This document shows positions 1 through 9,872 of a stretch of DNA of 64,000 nucleotides, one piece after another. Made by a program: the position numbers and the translations under genes. Every line of letters begins with the position of its first letter. Positions within the stretch are counted from its first letter, which is position 1. Location of the stretch: NCBI RefSeq assembly GCF_018831085.1, contig NZ_JAGPNM010000001.1:558001-622000 (forward strand), read 5' to 3'. The DNA is from Rheinheimera oceanensis (GTDB taxonomy: Bacteria > Pseudomonadota > Gammaproteobacteria > Enterobacterales > Alteromonadaceae). The notes under the pieces were generated by a model. That model saw only the letters and a list, made by a program, of their open reading frames with translations. It had not been told where the DNA came from and made no database searches.

Positions 1-125
1 CCGTTATCCAGTGAGTCCAGTGATAAATGGGCGCGGCCATATATGGTAACGTCAGCAGCCATAGCCGGAACAGCTAAAGAAGCCAGTACAGCGGCGGCAA
101 CCAGACCAAATTTGATTGTTTTCAT
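1..125 (-). CDS. Outer-membrane porin, N-terminal part only (runs off the window)
   Basis: Only the first 41 codons are in the window. They encode a signal peptide ([20 protein letters not shown], then AMAA) followed by DVTIYGRAHLSLDS, the typical first beta-strand of Gram-negative general porins (x-VTIYGR-x). An outer-membrane diffusion channel is the likely product. A Pho box about 90 bases upstream (217-234) suggests induction on phosphate limitation, which would make it a phosphate or polyphosphate porin. The substrate cannot be told from this fragment. Confidence 0.8.
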   Translation of the reverse strand, partial: MKTIKFGLVAAAVLASLAVPAMAADVTIYGRAHLSLDSLDN

Positions 126-216
126 ATTACTCTCCGAATAGTCGTTATTATCGATGTGCCTGTGTTTAACTGGGGCACAGTATCGGCAGAGAAAATGTCG
201 GTATGATGTCTGTTTG

Positions 217-234
217 GTGACAGTTTTATGACGA
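217..234 (-). promoter_or_regulatory. Pho box upstream of the partial porin
   Basis: Read on the minus strand the site is TCGTCATAAAACTGTCAC, which agrees with the E. coli PhoB consensus (CTGTCATAWAWCTGTCAY) at 16 of 18 positions. It lies about 92 bases upstream of the porin start codon. The match is seen directly; PhoB control is inferred. Confidence 0.75.
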
Positions 235-283
235 AAGCAAAATTAACCTTATTGCGTTTATTGCCCTTAAGCTGGTCAGGCAG

Positions 284-314
284 AAAAAACAAAGCCCCAT
301 GTTAGCGGGGCCTT
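284..314 (-). terminator. Rho-independent terminator after the laminarin-type TonB receptor gene
   Basis: A GC-rich hairpin (AGCCCC paired with GGGGCT, 8-base loop) lies 26 bases after the receptor stop codon and is followed on the minus strand by a run of six T. It separates the receptor gene from the Pho-box porin. Confidence 0.75.
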
Positions 315-340
315 GTTACATTTAACTGGTGGTGCTGATG

Positions 341-3298
341 TTATTTAAAGGTGTAACGCACACCAACCGCATAACGCGGGCCGTACTGCCTGGCAAACAG
401 AAATTGCTCTTCATAACGGCCATAACCACGCTCGGTTTCATTATTCAGGTTAATGCCTTCGAAGAACACCGTCAGGTTGTCATTAATGTTGTAATTTATG
501 CTCATATCCCACTGGCCAAAGGATTTAGCAAACTGCGGCGGAGCATCAGACGAGCCTTGTGCCTGCCCTACTCCAATCAGGTATTTATCACGCCAGGCAT
601 AAGTGACTTTTACTGATAAACCATGATTTTCGTAAAACAGCTGGAAGTTGGCAGAGTCACTCAGCCCGGTCAGCGGTGCTTGTTGATCCAGACTTTCCGT
701 ATTGAACTTAACATCACCATCAACAAAGGTAGCATTGGCGCCAATACCAAAACCACTATCGCCCAGCAGATGCTGTACTGCAATTTCAAAACCATCGACT
801 GATTTCTTATCTGTGTTAGCTGGCTGGCTTATGTTCCAGACAATAAGCGGATCATTGGCGGAAGGCTCAATTTTACCTTCTGCATTGCCATGCCCGTTTG
901 CCAGCATTTGCTCAAAAATGGCGGTGCTGGTTGCCTGCTCACCACGGGCCTCAATATCGGCAATAGCTTGCAAATAGCGGGGGCCATTAAGCACATCATG
1001 CAAACCGTCGATAGTCAGTTCAGTAATAGTGGTCTGAATAAAATTATCAACATCCTTTTTAAAGTATCCTACCGCAGCGTAGCTGCCTTCGGCATAGTAA
1101 TACTCCAGGCTCAGATCCAGATTCGTAGACTCAAACGGCAGCAGATTGGTATTTCCCTGGCTACCGGTACGGGATCCTGGTTTGGGGCTGCCACTTAAAC
1201 TACGCCCACCGGCCAACAAGCCCAGCGGAGCACGGGAAATTGTTTTGCCCCAGGAAAACCGCGCCACAATATCGTCGGTTACATCAACCCGGAAATCAAA
1301 CATGGGCAATAACACATCATGTTTACCGGTTTGGCCGAGGAATGTATCCTGCCCCTGCTCATATTGCATAATCCATTCTGATGCACTATCCCAGTTTACC
1401 TGGCGCTCTACCCGCTGACGCACATTACTGGTAACGTCGGTTTCTTCATAACGCAGGCCGGCATTTAACCGCACCGGAAAACGACCAACATCAAACTGCC
1501 AGTCAGACTGCAGATAAATACTGGTGGTTTTTTCTTCTACAGAACTTTCGCTGTCAATGCCGTCAAAGTAAGCATCCGGCACATAGACATCGCCCCCCAT
1601 CACGGCTTCAGTTAAAAATGCCCTCTGCCGGGCCACTGCTTCATCAAAATCGTAGGTATAGTAATAAGGCGAAGCCATGCTAAGGCCTCCGCCACTGAAT
1701 TGATCAAGAAAGTTTGCTGTAGAGTGGCGAACAAACATGCTGTCCGGAAAAATCGCCGTAAAACTGGGGTTAAAACCCGGGCCGCCACGCAAACCGCTCC
1801 AGGCTTCATAGCCCCCCATGGTTTGCTTGGTATGTGCTACACCGCTACTGATACTAACAAGCGGTATTTTAAACACCGAGTTATACCAGGTGCCATCCAG
1901 TTGCAGTTGTTTAATGGCCGACTCACCCGGTGAATGGGTAAACTGACTGAAGTTAGAGTCTATCTCCCCCGGAGCCAGTTCATTGGTGCCATTGCGCCAT
2001 AAAATGGAGGCTTGCGGGATTTCCCCTGTACGATAATCATAGATTTTAGTTGTCAGTTTATCTGAGCCTAATATCACCTGGCCAAAATTGCCACTGCCTT
2101 TGTCAGCACCATTGTCGGTTTTATTATTAGAGTCGTGATAATCAAGGCTGACATGAAAATCTTCATTGATTGTCCAGTCAAGATTTAAACCTATTGAACG
2201 CGCTTTAACTTCAGTTGTGCCTTTACTGGCCGTAAAAGAACCGTCGTTCCCGCCGATATCGGCAAATATCGCCGTTCCGCGCTCATCAAGCTCGTAGGCA
2301 TTGATATTGCCACCAAACTCATTCCAGATCCCCCAACCAATAGTTTCTACCCCGGTAATGGCCTGTGATGCCGTGTAGTCGAGTGTTGCCACAAAGTTAT
2401 TTACCGGGGCAAATTGCAGTGTCACCTGGCCATTACTGCGCTCACGCTGCACATCATCAATACCGTAGTTCATATCTTTGGGGAAAAAGGCATAACCCAT
2501 TTTGTTGCCGTCAGCATCAGTTGGCCGCGCGTCGACAACCCGTGACGGATCAAGGTTAGGTAGCTGTGCATTGGTCTGTACCTGCCAGCCCTGAATATTA
2601 GCGTACTGGCGCTGAAAATCGCGCTGCTGATGCGACAATGAAATGGCAATACCAAACTTTTCATCGGCAAAGGTATTACTGTAAATAGCAGCCAGCTCTG
2701 GCGTAATATCATCGCCTTTTTCATTAGAGGAATCGTAAATACCTTTGGCAGAAAAGCTATAACGCTGCCCCGGGCTGCTAAGCGGCTTGGCTGTAATAAT
2801 ATTAACGGTGGCGCCTAATCCACCGCTGGGGTTTTCTGCCCGCGCCGTTTTATATACTTCCAGTGCACTTACACCTTCTGAAGCCAGGTTTTCCAGGTTG
2901 TATGAGCGGGTATAACCGGTGCCCGGCATCTGTCGTCCGTTCAGTGTTACCAGGTTAAAATCCGGACCAAAACCACGCACAGTGATCTGGCTGCCCTCAC
3001 CATTGGCACGGCTGACAGATACGCCGGTAATACGTTGCAGTGATTCTGCCAGGTTGGTGTCGGGAAATTTGCCCATTTCTTCTGCTGATATCGCATCCAC
3101 TACGCCATAGGCTTCACGCTTGACATCCATTGAACGGATCAAGCTGCCACGGATGCCACTGATCTGAATAACTTCAATGCCCGGTTCAGCAGCATTGGTG
3201 TTTATGTTTTCCTGCGCCTGCAATGACGCACTGCCTGTAGCAATTACCACTGAAATAGCAGCAGCCAGGCGGCTTTTTGCAAAAATACTGTTTTTCAT
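341..3298 (-). CDS. TonB-dependent outer-membrane receptor, probably for beta-glucan (laminarin) oligosaccharides
   Basis: A 985-residue receptor with an N-terminal signal peptide (AISVVIATGSASLQA), a TonB-box/plug start (EVIQISGIRGSL, then DAISAEEMGKFPDTNLAESL and RITGVSVSRANGEGSQITVRG) and a long beta-barrel ending in VGVRYTFK. The plug sequence is typical of the large Xanthomonas/Caulobacter-type receptors that take up carbohydrates. It lies 70 bases downstream of a GH16 glucanase gene on the same strand, which is the main reason to propose laminarin-type oligomers as ligand. AGTAGGG upstream of the ATG can serve as ribosome binding site. The family call is secure; the ligand is inferred from the neighbour. 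Confidence 0.9.
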   Translation of the reverse strand: MKNSIFAKSRLAAAISVVIATGSASLQAQENINTNAAEPGIEVIQISGIRGSLIRSMDVKREAYGVVDAISAEEMGKFPDTNLAESLQRITGVSVSRANGEGSQITVRGFGPDFNLVTLNGRQMPGTGYTRSYNLENLASEGVSALEVYKTARAENPSGGLGATVNIITAKPLSSPGQRYSFSAKGIYDSSNEKGDDITPELAAIYSNTFADEKFGIAISLSHQQRDFQRQYANIQGWQVQTNAQLPNLDPSRVVDARPTDADGNKMGYAFFPKDMNYGIDDVQRERSNGQVTLQFAPVNNFVATLDYTASQAITGVETIGWGIWNEFGGNINAYELDERGTAIFADIGGNDGSFTASKGTTEVKARSIGLNLDWTINEDFHVSLDYHDSNNKTDNGADKGSGNFGQVILGSDKLTTKIYDYRTGEIPQASILWRNGTNELAPGEIDSNFSQFTHSPGESAIKQLQLDGTWYNSVFKIPLVSISSGVAHTKQTMGGYEAWSGLRGGPGFNPSFTAIFPDSMFVRHSTANFLDQFSGGGLSMASPYYYTYDFDEAVARQRAFLTEAVMGGDVYVPDAYFDGIDSESSVEEKTTSIYLQSDWQFDVGRFPVRLNAGLRYEETDVTSNVRQRVERQVNWDSASEWIMQYEQGQDTFLGQTGKHDVLLPMFDFRVDVTDDIVARFSWGKTISRAPLGLLAGGRSLSGSPKPGSRTGSQGNTNLLPFESTNLDLSLEYYYAEGSYAAVGYFKKDVDNFIQTTITELTIDGLHDVLNGPRYLQAIADIEARGEQATSTAIFEQMLANGHGNAEGKIEPSANDPLIVWNISQPANTDKKSVDGFEIAVQHLLGDSGFGIGANATFVDGDVKFNTESLDQQAPLTGLSDSANFQLFYENHGLSVKVTYAWRDKYLIGVGQAQGSSDAPPQFAKSFGQWDMSINYNINDNLTVFFEGINLNNETERGYGRYEEQFLFARQYGPRYAVGVRYTFK

Positions 3299-3368
3299 AA
3301 CGGCCCTACTGATTTTATTTTGTTATTAATGGCCGGGCCTGTTACCCGGCACTTCGTTTTCTTCAGCG

Positions 3369-5498
3369 TTACGGCTGCTTAATGATGACGTTGTCCAGGC
3401 GATACACTGCCCCCTCGCCCTGCCCCCAGGCCGGAAAGACCATCAACACATCAATAGCAGAAACATCAAACCCGGTGGCCGCTATATCCGCCAGATTAAA
3501 AGTATAGGTTTGCCATTGCCCGGTTACCGGTGCGGCTTGTTCTACGCTGTCGGCCAGATTCAGCTCGACGGCGCCATCGCCACTGCCATTGGCTTCAAGT
3601 TTAAACAGCCAGTCAGCGGCGGCATTAGCCGGGGCACTTACCACTTTCATTTCAAACTGCACCACACCGCCGTTGGTTAATAAGCTAGCATCAAACACCT
3701 CATCGCTACCGCCATGCAGCGAGCGGGTGCTAAAGCCCATTACTGTTGGCGTGGCACCAATACTAAACTGCGCTACCGTGCCGTGCTCTGCATCGTCCAT
3801 TACTTCTGTTGGTACTGAGCCACCACAACAGTCCCATAACGGCCAGTCCGGGTTGGCTTCATCGGCAAATAACACCAGCTCGGGGTAATCCAGAGTAATT
3901 TCTACATTGTCCAGCCGGTACACCGCGCCTTCGCCCTGCCCCCAGGCCGGAAATACCATTACCACATCAATGGCGGCAACATCTAACCCGGCATCAGCCA
4001 GTGCCTGCAGCGGAAAAGTATAGGTTTGCCATTGCCCGGTTACCGGCGCAGCCGCTTCGGCACTTGCCGTAAGCTCAAGTTCTACCGCCGTGCTGGCGCC
4101 AACACTTTCTACTTTAAATATCCAGGGCGCACTGCTGTTACCCGGTGCTGATGTAACCTGCATATCAAAGCGGATATAGCCGATTTCTGTAATACCGGAA
4201 GCATCAAAAGGCGAGGCGACACCGGGTTCAGTAACAAATTCTGCCCGGCTGGTAAAACCATTTACGGTAGGTGTTGCACCAACACTGAACTCATATACAT
4301 CGCCACGCTGTGCATCAGCCACCAGCGCGGGCGTTGTGCCGCCACAGCAATCCCAGGCAGCCCAGTTCGGGTTTGGTGTACCATCAAAAATAGTCAGGCT
4401 TTGCACAAGCCCTGAAGCTGCCGTTGGGATTGGAGCCAGACCGGTAACCAGCGCATCGTCCGGGCTGTCATACCCCCCACGTACAGTGTCACAGCCTTTG
4501 CCTGTTACAGGGTTGGTAGAACACTCATAAACACGGATATAATCAACCTGAAAACGCTGGCCATCAGTAAAAGCACTGGCGTCAATACCCAGGTTATTAA
4601 CGTTTTCCGGCCAGTTACCGCCTACGGCTAAATTAAGGATCAGATAAAATTTCTGGTCAAAAGGGGCGGCATCCCAGTGCGTTTCAAGCTCGCCGCTGGC
4701 GATGTTATAATACTCGGCAAACCAGCCACGATGCGAAAGCCCGACAGCGTCACCGTTGGCGTTATAACGCACTTCTGACTGGCGTTGGGTAGCATACAGA
4801 TAACCATCCACATACCAGCGGATTTCACCTTCCTGCCATTCAATGGCGTAGGTATGAAAATCGTCTGCCGGATTAACACCATTGGGTAACTGATACGATT
4901 TACCTGAATACACATTGTCCGGCCACTCACGGCCATAATGTAAGGTGCCGTGCACATTGGCTTCTGCTACGCCATCCTCACCTACTACTTTAAGATTCAC
5001 TGCTTCGAGAATGTCAATTTCGCCCGATCTGGGCCAACCGCCGTACACGCTGTCGGTGGGCATCATCCAAAACGCCGGCCAGCTGCCCTGCCCAAACGGC
5101 AGCTGAGCACGCATTTCAATACGGCCATATTTAAAATCGGCTTTATTGCGGGTAACCAACCGGGCAGAGGTATAAGGTTTTTCAGCACCTTCTTCTGCCG
5201 GTAACGCCACAATATTTAGTATGCCGTTGGCAACATAGGCATTGTCGCTGCTGTCGGTATAACATTGCTTTTCATTATTGCCACCACCCGCACAGTTTAC
5301 TTCGTGCGTCCATTTGCTGGCATCTATGCTGTTGCCGTCGAATTCGTCACTCCACACCAGTTGCCAGTCAGTTACCGGCTGTGTTACGTCAACATTATCA
5401 AAATCTGAGCGCGTTTCGGCCCCACCGCCGCACCCCGATAAAGTTGACATAAGCAGGCCCGCACTAACAAGCGCAGCCAAATTTGCTGATTTTTTCAT
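3369..5498 (-). CDS. Exported lipoprotein glycoside hydrolase family 16 (endo-beta-1,3-glucanase type) with two C-terminal binding-like modules
   Basis: 709 residues. A lipoprotein signal ends in the lipobox LSGC (Cys23). A GH16 domain spans about residues 45-330 and carries the signature GEIDILEAV at 159-167 (nucleophile E160, D162, acid/base E165). This fits hydrolysis of beta-1,3-glucans such as laminarin. Behind it come two related modules of about 150-180 residues (about 365-535 and 540-709). Each starts with a WDCCGG-containing stretch and ends with VFPAWGQGEGAVYRLDNV, so it is an internal duplication, probably of carbohydrate-binding beta-sandwich domains. The start has a good ribosome site (GGAAGGAT). 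A LacI-type operator lies 65 bases upstream. The TonB receptor gene follows, so the two likely form an operon for release and uptake of oligoglucans. Confidence 0.92.
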   Translation of the reverse strand: MKKSANLAALVSAGLLMSTLSGCGGGAETRSDFDNVDVTQPVTDWQLVWSDEFDGNSIDASKWTHEVNCAGGGNNEKQCYTDSSDNAYVANGILNIVALPAEEGAEKPYTSARLVTRNKADFKYGRIEMRAQLPFGQGSWPAFWMMPTDSVYGGWPRSGEIDILEAVNLKVVGEDGVAEANVHGTLHYGREWPDNVYSGKSYQLPNGVNPADDFHTYAIEWQEGEIRWYVDGYLYATQRQSEVRYNANGDAVGLSHRGWFAEYYNIASGELETHWDAAPFDQKFYLILNLAVGGNWPENVNNLGIDASAFTDGQRFQVDYIRVYECSTNPVTGKGCDTVRGGYDSPDDALVTGLAPIPTAASGLVQSLTIFDGTPNPNWAAWDCCGGTTPALVADAQRGDVYEFSVGATPTVNGFTSRAEFVTEPGVASPFDASGITEIGYIRFDMQVTSAPGNSSAPWIFKVESVGASTAVELELTASAEAAAPVTGQWQTYTFPLQALADAGLDVAAIDVVMVFPAWGQGEGAVYRLDNVEITLDYPELVLFADEANPDWPLWDCCGGSVPTEVMDDAEHGTVAQFSIGATPTVMGFSTRSLHGGSDEVFDASLLTNGGVVQFEMKVVSAPANAAADWLFKLEANGSGDGAVELNLADSVEQAAPVTGQWQTYTFNLADIAATGFDVSAIDVLMVFPAWGQGEGAVYRLDNVIIKQP

Positions 5499-5562
5499 GC
5501 TATCCTTCCCCGTGTTATCAGTTTTTAATGATGGTTTTTAATTAAATATTTTTTACCATCAA

Positions 5563-5576
5563 TGTAAGCGCTTTCA
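5563..5576. promoter_or_regulatory. LacI-family operator in front of the GH16 gene
   Basis: TGTAAGCGCTTTCA (minus strand TGAAAGCGCTTACA) is a 14-base near-palindrome with the central CG of LacI/GalR-family operators. It lies 65 bases upstream of the GH16 start codon, where it could overlap the promoter. Repression relieved by a glucan breakdown product is inferred. No regulator gene lies next to it. Confidence 0.7.
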
Positions 5577-5707
5577 TAAGTTAAGACACAATACTGAAAA
5601 CGTCAATGTAACCCAGCGCATTTTTTGCACAAAAAATAAGGCACATGCCAAGAGAAAAATAAAACTGTTTAAAAACAAAAAATTAAATTTTATTAAGGTA
5701 TAAAAGG

Positions 5708-5733
5708 AAACGCCAACACTATGGTTGGCGTTT
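5708..5733. terminator. Hairpin terminator after porin gene, possibly bidirectional
   Basis: AAACGCCAAC and GTTGGCGTTT form a 10-base-pair perfect stem with a 6-base loop, 26 bases downstream of the porin stop codon. The minus-strand tail is only partly T-rich (TCCTTTT); the plus-strand side has TTTT. Confidence 0.6.
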
Positions 5734-5759
5734 TGCTGATAAACAGAACCGGGTTATTG

Positions 5760-6662
5760 TCAGAACCGGTGTTTGATACCCACCGCCAGATAATCGCGGT
5801 CAGGCTGGGGTGTCTCTAAATTAAAACTGCTGTACCAGGCAAATAACGTGGTGTTTTTACCGGCTTTGTAATCCAACCCCACACTAAAGGAATTATCGTC
5901 TTCCAGAGTCTGATATTGGGCTTTCAGTTCCGTTTTACCCAATGGGTAAGCTGCACTTATCAGCCAGCCATCTTGCTTTAGCCCGGTTTCGATATCTTCC
6001 TGGCGCTGCAATATAGCACCCAGAGTAACACCGGCTATTTTGGTCTGGGTATTTAACCGCATAGCATCATAGCCATTTACTTCAGCATCCAGCGCCAACG
6101 AGGCATAAAAATTAATACTTTTAAGATTTTCATCGCCATAGAACAGCGCAACAGAATAGGCATCTTCAGCATCGGCTGAATCTTCCAGAATGTAGGTCAG
6201 CTGGGCACCAAAGCCATTGATAACAGGAGTGAAGTAACTGATAGAATTATTGGCGCGTACTTCTGCTTCCCACAAAGCCCCCAGATCACCTTCAAAATCG
6301 TTAAACTGATCAATTTTAGCCTGCGACATTTTCAGTGCGGTATCGTGCCGTCCCAGCCGTACCTCACCAAAACCGCCTGTCAGACCAATATACTGGTTGC
6401 GGGCCGTAACATTGCTACTGCTACTGTCAGACACATTAACGCCCCACTCCAGCTGATACACCAGCGTAAGGCCATCGTCCAATGCATAGTCGCCCTTTAA
6501 ACCAAAGCGTGAGTTGTTGCTTTTCATTTCAGAAAAACGCCCTTCGCCTTCATCAACCGATTGCGCCGAGACATTAATCAGGCCATAAAGGGTAATAGGC
6601 TCTGCATGCACGGCTGTCGTTGCAGAGATCATCATTGCCACTGCTATCGCTGTTTTTTTCAT
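5760..6662 (-). CDS. Outer-membrane porin (Gram-negative general porin family), Pho-box controlled
   Basis: 300 residues with a signal peptide (MKKTAIAVAMMISATTAVHA). The mature start EPITLYGLINVSAQSV and the internal FGLKGDYAL, QYIGLTGGFGEVRLGRHDTA and C-terminal aromatic end (VGIKHRF) are typical of the OmpC/PhoE-like porin superfamily. It would form a trimeric diffusion channel. A tandem Pho box about 77 bases upstream and the adjacent pst-phoU operon make a phosphate-starvation porin likely. It is set off by hairpins on both sides (5708-5733 and 6820-6850). Anion or phosphate selectivity is inferred only from context. Confidence 0.88.
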   Translation of the reverse strand: MKKTAIAVAMMISATTAVHAEPITLYGLINVSAQSVDEGEGRFSEMKSNNSRFGLKGDYALDDGLTLVYQLEWGVNVSDSSSSNVTARNQYIGLTGGFGEVRLGRHDTALKMSQAKIDQFNDFEGDLGALWEAEVRANNSISYFTPVINGFGAQLTYILEDSADAEDAYSVALFYGDENLKSINFYASLALDAEVNGYDAMRLNTQTKIAGVTLGAILQRQEDIETGLKQDGWLISAAYPLGKTELKAQYQTLEDDNSFSVGLDYKAGKNTTLFAWYSSFNLETPQPDRDYLAVGIKHRF

Positions 6663-6738
6663 AGTGTGTCCTGTGCCTGTTTATTGTTTTTATTACGCTG
6701 TTAAACGCTATAAACATATTAAGACAACAAACTGAAAA

Positions 6739-6778
6739 GCGACACTTTTATGAAAGTAAAATGACAAAATTATGACTG
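6739..6778 (-). promoter_or_regulatory. Tandem Pho box upstream of the porin gene
   Basis: On the minus strand four 7-base half sites are spaced by exactly four bases: CAGTCAT, TTGTCAT, CTTTCAT, GTGTCGC. This is the direct-repeat arrangement bound by PhoB dimers, and each of the two 18-base boxes matches the consensus at about 15 positions. The site starts 77 bases before the porin ATG. Confidence 0.8.
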
Positions 6779-6819
6779 TTGCAACAAAGAACATATTGCC
6801 AAAGTAACAGCTTGCAGAT

Positions 6820-6850
6820 AGTACAAAAGGGGCAAAGCCCCTTTTGTACT
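6820..6850. terminator. Perfect hairpin after phoU
   Basis: A 14-base-pair perfect stem (AGTACAAAAGGGGC / GCCCCTTTTGTACT) with loop AAA lies 20 bases downstream of the phoU stop. There is no clean T run, so it may work with readthrough or as a transcript 3' end. It separates the pst-phoU operon from the Pho box of the next gene. Confidence 0.6.
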
Positions 6851-6870
6851 ACAGAGGGTAACAGCTACAG

Positions 6871-7596
6871 TTAGTCGCGCTTTTTCTCAACAATTTGTTG
6901 CAGCTCATCATCATTCAGATGTGCCACATTGCGGCCTTTGCTAAGGAAAATAGCATGCTGGCATATATTACGGCTATGATCGCCCACCCGCTCCAGCGCT
7001 TTAGCGACGTTGGAAATTTGCAAACTAACACTGATCTGTTGTGAATCATGCATCATGGCGCTGAGACTTTGCTGCATAATACGGCTGTAGTCGTCATCAA
7101 TCGCTTTATCTTCACGCAGCACACTCAGTGCTTTATCGGCATCAATTTGCTGAAACGCCAGTAAAGCATGCTGTAACATCAATTGTACTTTTGCACTCAT
7201 ACCATTTAGCTCTGCCAGTTGCTCTGCACTTGGCCTGCTTCCCTGTTCATCTTTAAGCAGGGTTTTGGCAATACGTTTGGCCTGATCACCAATGCGCTCA
7301 ACGTCGTTAATACTTTTGAGTACCGACAATACCAGACGTAGATCTGTTGCTGCGGGCTGACGGCGTGCCAGAATATCCAGACAATGCTCATCGATATCCA
7401 CTTCAAAGCTATTTACCTGACGGTCGCCTTTTTTCACCTGTTTTGCCAGTACAATATCCGCAGTAGTAAAAGCAGCCATGCTGTCACGCAATTGCTGCAA
7501 TACCAAGCCACCCATATCTACCAGACGATCTACCGCCTGCTGTAGTTCTTCATCATAGGCCTGTGAGTAATGGCCACCGATCTTGTTATTTGGCAT
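6871..7596 (-). CDS. phoU: Phosphate signalling regulator PhoU
   Basis: 241 residues, the usual length, made of two homologous three-helix bundles. Conserved PhoU metal-site-type segments are visible in both halves (DVERIGDQAKRIAK and LERVGDHSRNICQHAI). PhoU sits at the cytoplasmic face of the PstSCAB transporter and restrains PhoR-PhoB signalling when phosphate is ample. It is the last gene of pstC-pstA-pstB-phoU, 48 bases after pstB, with an AGGAG ribosome site nine bases before the ATG. Confidence 0.97.
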   Translation of the reverse strand: MPNNKIGGHYSQAYDEELQQAVDRLVDMGGLVLQQLRDSMAAFTTADIVLAKQVKKGDRQVNSFEVDIDEHCLDILARRQPAATDLRLVLSVLKSINDVERIGDQAKRIAKTLLKDEQGSRPSAEQLAELNGMSAKVQLMLQHALLAFQQIDADKALSVLREDKAIDDDYSRIMQQSLSAMMHDSQQISVSLQISNVAKALERVGDHSRNICQHAIFLSKGRNVAHLNDDELQQIVEKKRD

Positions 7597-7644
7597 AACG
7601 CCAGTCTCCTGTCAGAAATAGCAATAAAGGGTCAACAAGCCAGA

Positions 7645-8493
7645 TTAACCATAACGGCCGGTAATATAGTCTTCCGTACGCTTATTTTGCGGGTTGGTAA
7701 ACAGCTCATTTGTTGGCCCCATCTCAACCAGCTCACCCAGATGGAAAAACGCCGTTTTGTCTGATACGCGCGCCGCCTGCTGCATATTGTGCGTTACCAT
7801 GACGATGGTGAAATTTTGTTTTAACTCGTCAATCAGCTCTTCAATAATTGAGGTTGCAATAGGATCAAGCGCTGAGCAGGGTTCATCCATCAGTATTACT
7901 TCCGGGCTAACCGCTATGGTACGGGCAATACATAAACGCTGTTGCTGGCCGCCAGACAAACCCGTACCGGGCTGATCCAGACGATCTTTTACTTCGTTCC
8001 ATAAACCGGCACGGCGTAAGCTGGATTCAACAATATCATCCAGGTCAGCTTTGCGCTCTGCCAGACCATGCAGTTTCGGGCCATAGGCGATATTTTCGTA
8101 AATAGATTTTGGAAACGGGTTGGGCTTTTGAAACACCATACCAACCTGCGCCCGCAGCTGCACTACATCCAGTGCCGGATCGTGAATATTCAGACCGGCC
8201 ATTTCAATTAAACCGGTAACCCGGCAATGTTCTATGGTGTCGTTCATGCGGTTAAAACAGCGTAAAAAGGTGGACTTACCACAGCCAGACGGGCCGATAA
8301 AGGCAACAACTTCGTTCTGGGCAATGTCCATGCTAATACCTTTTACAGCCTCAGCCTGACCATAAAACACCTTAACGTCACGCGCGATGATTTTAAGGTT
8401 AGTTGCATTGTCCTGCGCTACATTGCTCATAGTAAGTTCCGCTGCTGTTAAATCAGGTTTTGTGAGTAAAGCGTTGTTATTCATCATATTCAT
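7645..8493 (-). CDS. pstB: Phosphate ABC transporter ATP-binding protein PstB
   Basis: 282 residues. Walker [10 protein letters not shown] (67-75), ABC signature LSGGQQQRL, Walker B VILMDEP and the switch His (VTHNM) are all present. It powers phosphate import through PstCA. The protein is about 25 residues longer than most PstB. A start at the in-frame ATG at 8430 (MSNVAQ, preceded by GCGGAA) would give 261 residues and is a real alternative, because the first ATG at 8493 follows the pstA stop by only five bases and has no clear ribosome site. Confidence 0.96.
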   Translation of the reverse strand: MNMMNNNALLTKPDLTAAELTMSNVAQDNATNLKIIARDVKVFYGQAEAVKGISMDIAQNEVVAFIGPSGCGKSTFLRCFNRMNDTIEHCRVTGLIEMAGLNIHDPALDVVQLRAQVGMVFQKPNPFPKSIYENIAYGPKLHGLAERKADLDDIVESSLRRAGLWNEVKDRLDQPGTGLSGGQQQRLCIARTIAVSPEVILMDEPCSALDPIATSIIEELIDELKQNFTIVMVTHNMQQAARVSDKTAFFHLGELVEMGPTNELFTNPQNKRTEDYITGRYG

Positions 8494-8498
8494 AGCTA

Positions 8499-9866
8499 TT
8501 ACCAGCGTTTTTCGTATTTTTTACGCAGCCAGATCGCCAGTGCGTTTAATGAAATCATCAGCGCCAGCAATACAATAATGGCCGCTGAGGTTCTTGCTTC
8601 AAAGAAGTTACGTAGTTCATTGCCCTGCCACAGGAAAATCTGTACCGGTAAAGCCGTAGACTGATCAAACGGTGAACCTGGTACTGATGCCACAAAAGAC
8701 TTCATCCCTATCAGCAGCAATGGTGCCGCCTCACCCAGTGCCTGCGCCACGCCCAAAATAGCGCCGGTTAAAATGCCAGGGATCGCCAGCGGCAACACAT
8801 GGTGAAAAATAGCCTGCATTTTTGACGCTCCAAGCCCCAGTGCAGCCTGACGGATAGATGGCGGTATAGCCTTTAACGTAGAGCGGGTAGCAATTATAAC
8901 TGTAGGTAATGTCATCAGCGACAACACCAAACCACCCACAATAGGCGCCGACATGGGCAGATTAAACCAGCCGATAAACACCGAAGCTCCAAGCAAACCA
9001 AACACAATAGAAGGCACTGCCGCCAGGTTATTAATATTCACTTCAACAAAATCGGTGAAACGGTTTTTCGGTGCAAATTCTTCCAGATAAATTGCTGCAG
9101 CAACACCCATGGGGACTGCCAGAACAATAACTACCAGCATCATATACAACGAGCCCATAAAGGCTCCGGCTAAACCCGCCGACGCCAGCGAACTACGTGA
9201 ATCTGCGTTCATAAACAGGGCAAAACTAAAGCGGTTTTGTATCAGGCCTTGCTCTGATAATTGCTGCACCCATTCACGCATTTTCGGGCTTAATTGCTGC
9301 ATTGCATCAGGCAAACTGCGATCAATATTACCTTTTAACCAAACATCAATGTTGGCATCGGTGAGCAAATGTAAAGTGCGGGTTTGGCCAATAATGCCTG
9401 GATCCTGCACCACCATATCACGCAGTGCAAAACGCTCACCGGAGGTCACTATACGTTGCAAATCGCGCCGGTGTTGTCTGGCATCGGGCAACACCTTTTC
9501 CAGGCTATCGGTAATTAAGCGGTTGAAATTTATAAAGCCAACTTCTGTTTGCCATTCAATATCGCGCTGGCGAAAGGCGTTATCGCTTTCATTTGCCGCT
9601 TGTACCGGTTTTTCGCTAATGTTAACCACTTGCGGATCAAAATAAATATCCAGCGTAATAGCTGACTGCCAGAATGCCGGTAAACCTTTAGAAAAAATAT
9701 TAATAAATAAAATCAACACTAAAGCCAGGCTGGCCAGCACTGCTGCCAGACCAAAGCTTTTAAATACACGCTCTTTACGATGCCGCCGGGCAAGTGAAGC
9801 GTTTACTTTTTGTTGTACTGTGCCAGCAGTTATTACCGGCTTGATAAGAGGTTCTGCTACTTTCAT
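8499..9866 (-). CDS. pstA: Phosphate ABC transporter permease PstA, long form
   Basis: 455 residues, much longer than E. coli PstA (about 296). The extra length lies between the first membrane helix ([19 protein letters not shown]) and the permease core, about residues 60-215, and would form a periplasmic insert. The core carries the permease EAA-type loop ([27 protein letters not shown] segment) and about five more helices. It pairs with PstC in the inner membrane. It overlaps neither neighbour: six bases after pstC, five before pstB. Such long PstA forms are known in marine gammaproteobacteria, so this is not a frameshift artefact. Confidence 0.94.
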   Translation of the reverse strand: MKVAEPLIKPVITAGTVQQKVNASLARRHRKERVFKSFGLAAVLASLALVLILFINIFSKGLPAFWQSAITLDIYFDPQVVNISEKPVQAANESDNAFRQRDIEWQTEVGFINFNRLITDSLEKVLPDARQHRRDLQRIVTSGERFALRDMVVQDPGIIGQTRTLHLLTDANIDVWLKGNIDRSLPDAMQQLSPKMREWVQQLSEQGLIQNRFSFALFMNADSRSSLASAGLAGAFMGSLYMMLVVIVLAVPMGVAAAIYLEEFAPKNRFTDFVEVNINNLAAVPSIVFGLLGASVFIGWFNLPMSAPIVGGLVLSLMTLPTVIIATRSTLKAIPPSIRQAALGLGASKMQAIFHHVLPLAIPGILTGAILGVAQALGEAAPLLLIGMKSFVASVPGSPFDQSTALPVQIFLWQGNELRNFFEARTSAAIIVLLALMISLNALAIWLRKKYEKRW

Positions 9867-9872
9867 ACTCAG

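Noticed and set aside
1700..1933. Small open frames inside TonB receptor and GH16 genes on the opposite strand
   Set aside because: They are out-of-frame readings of long genes with clear protein families.
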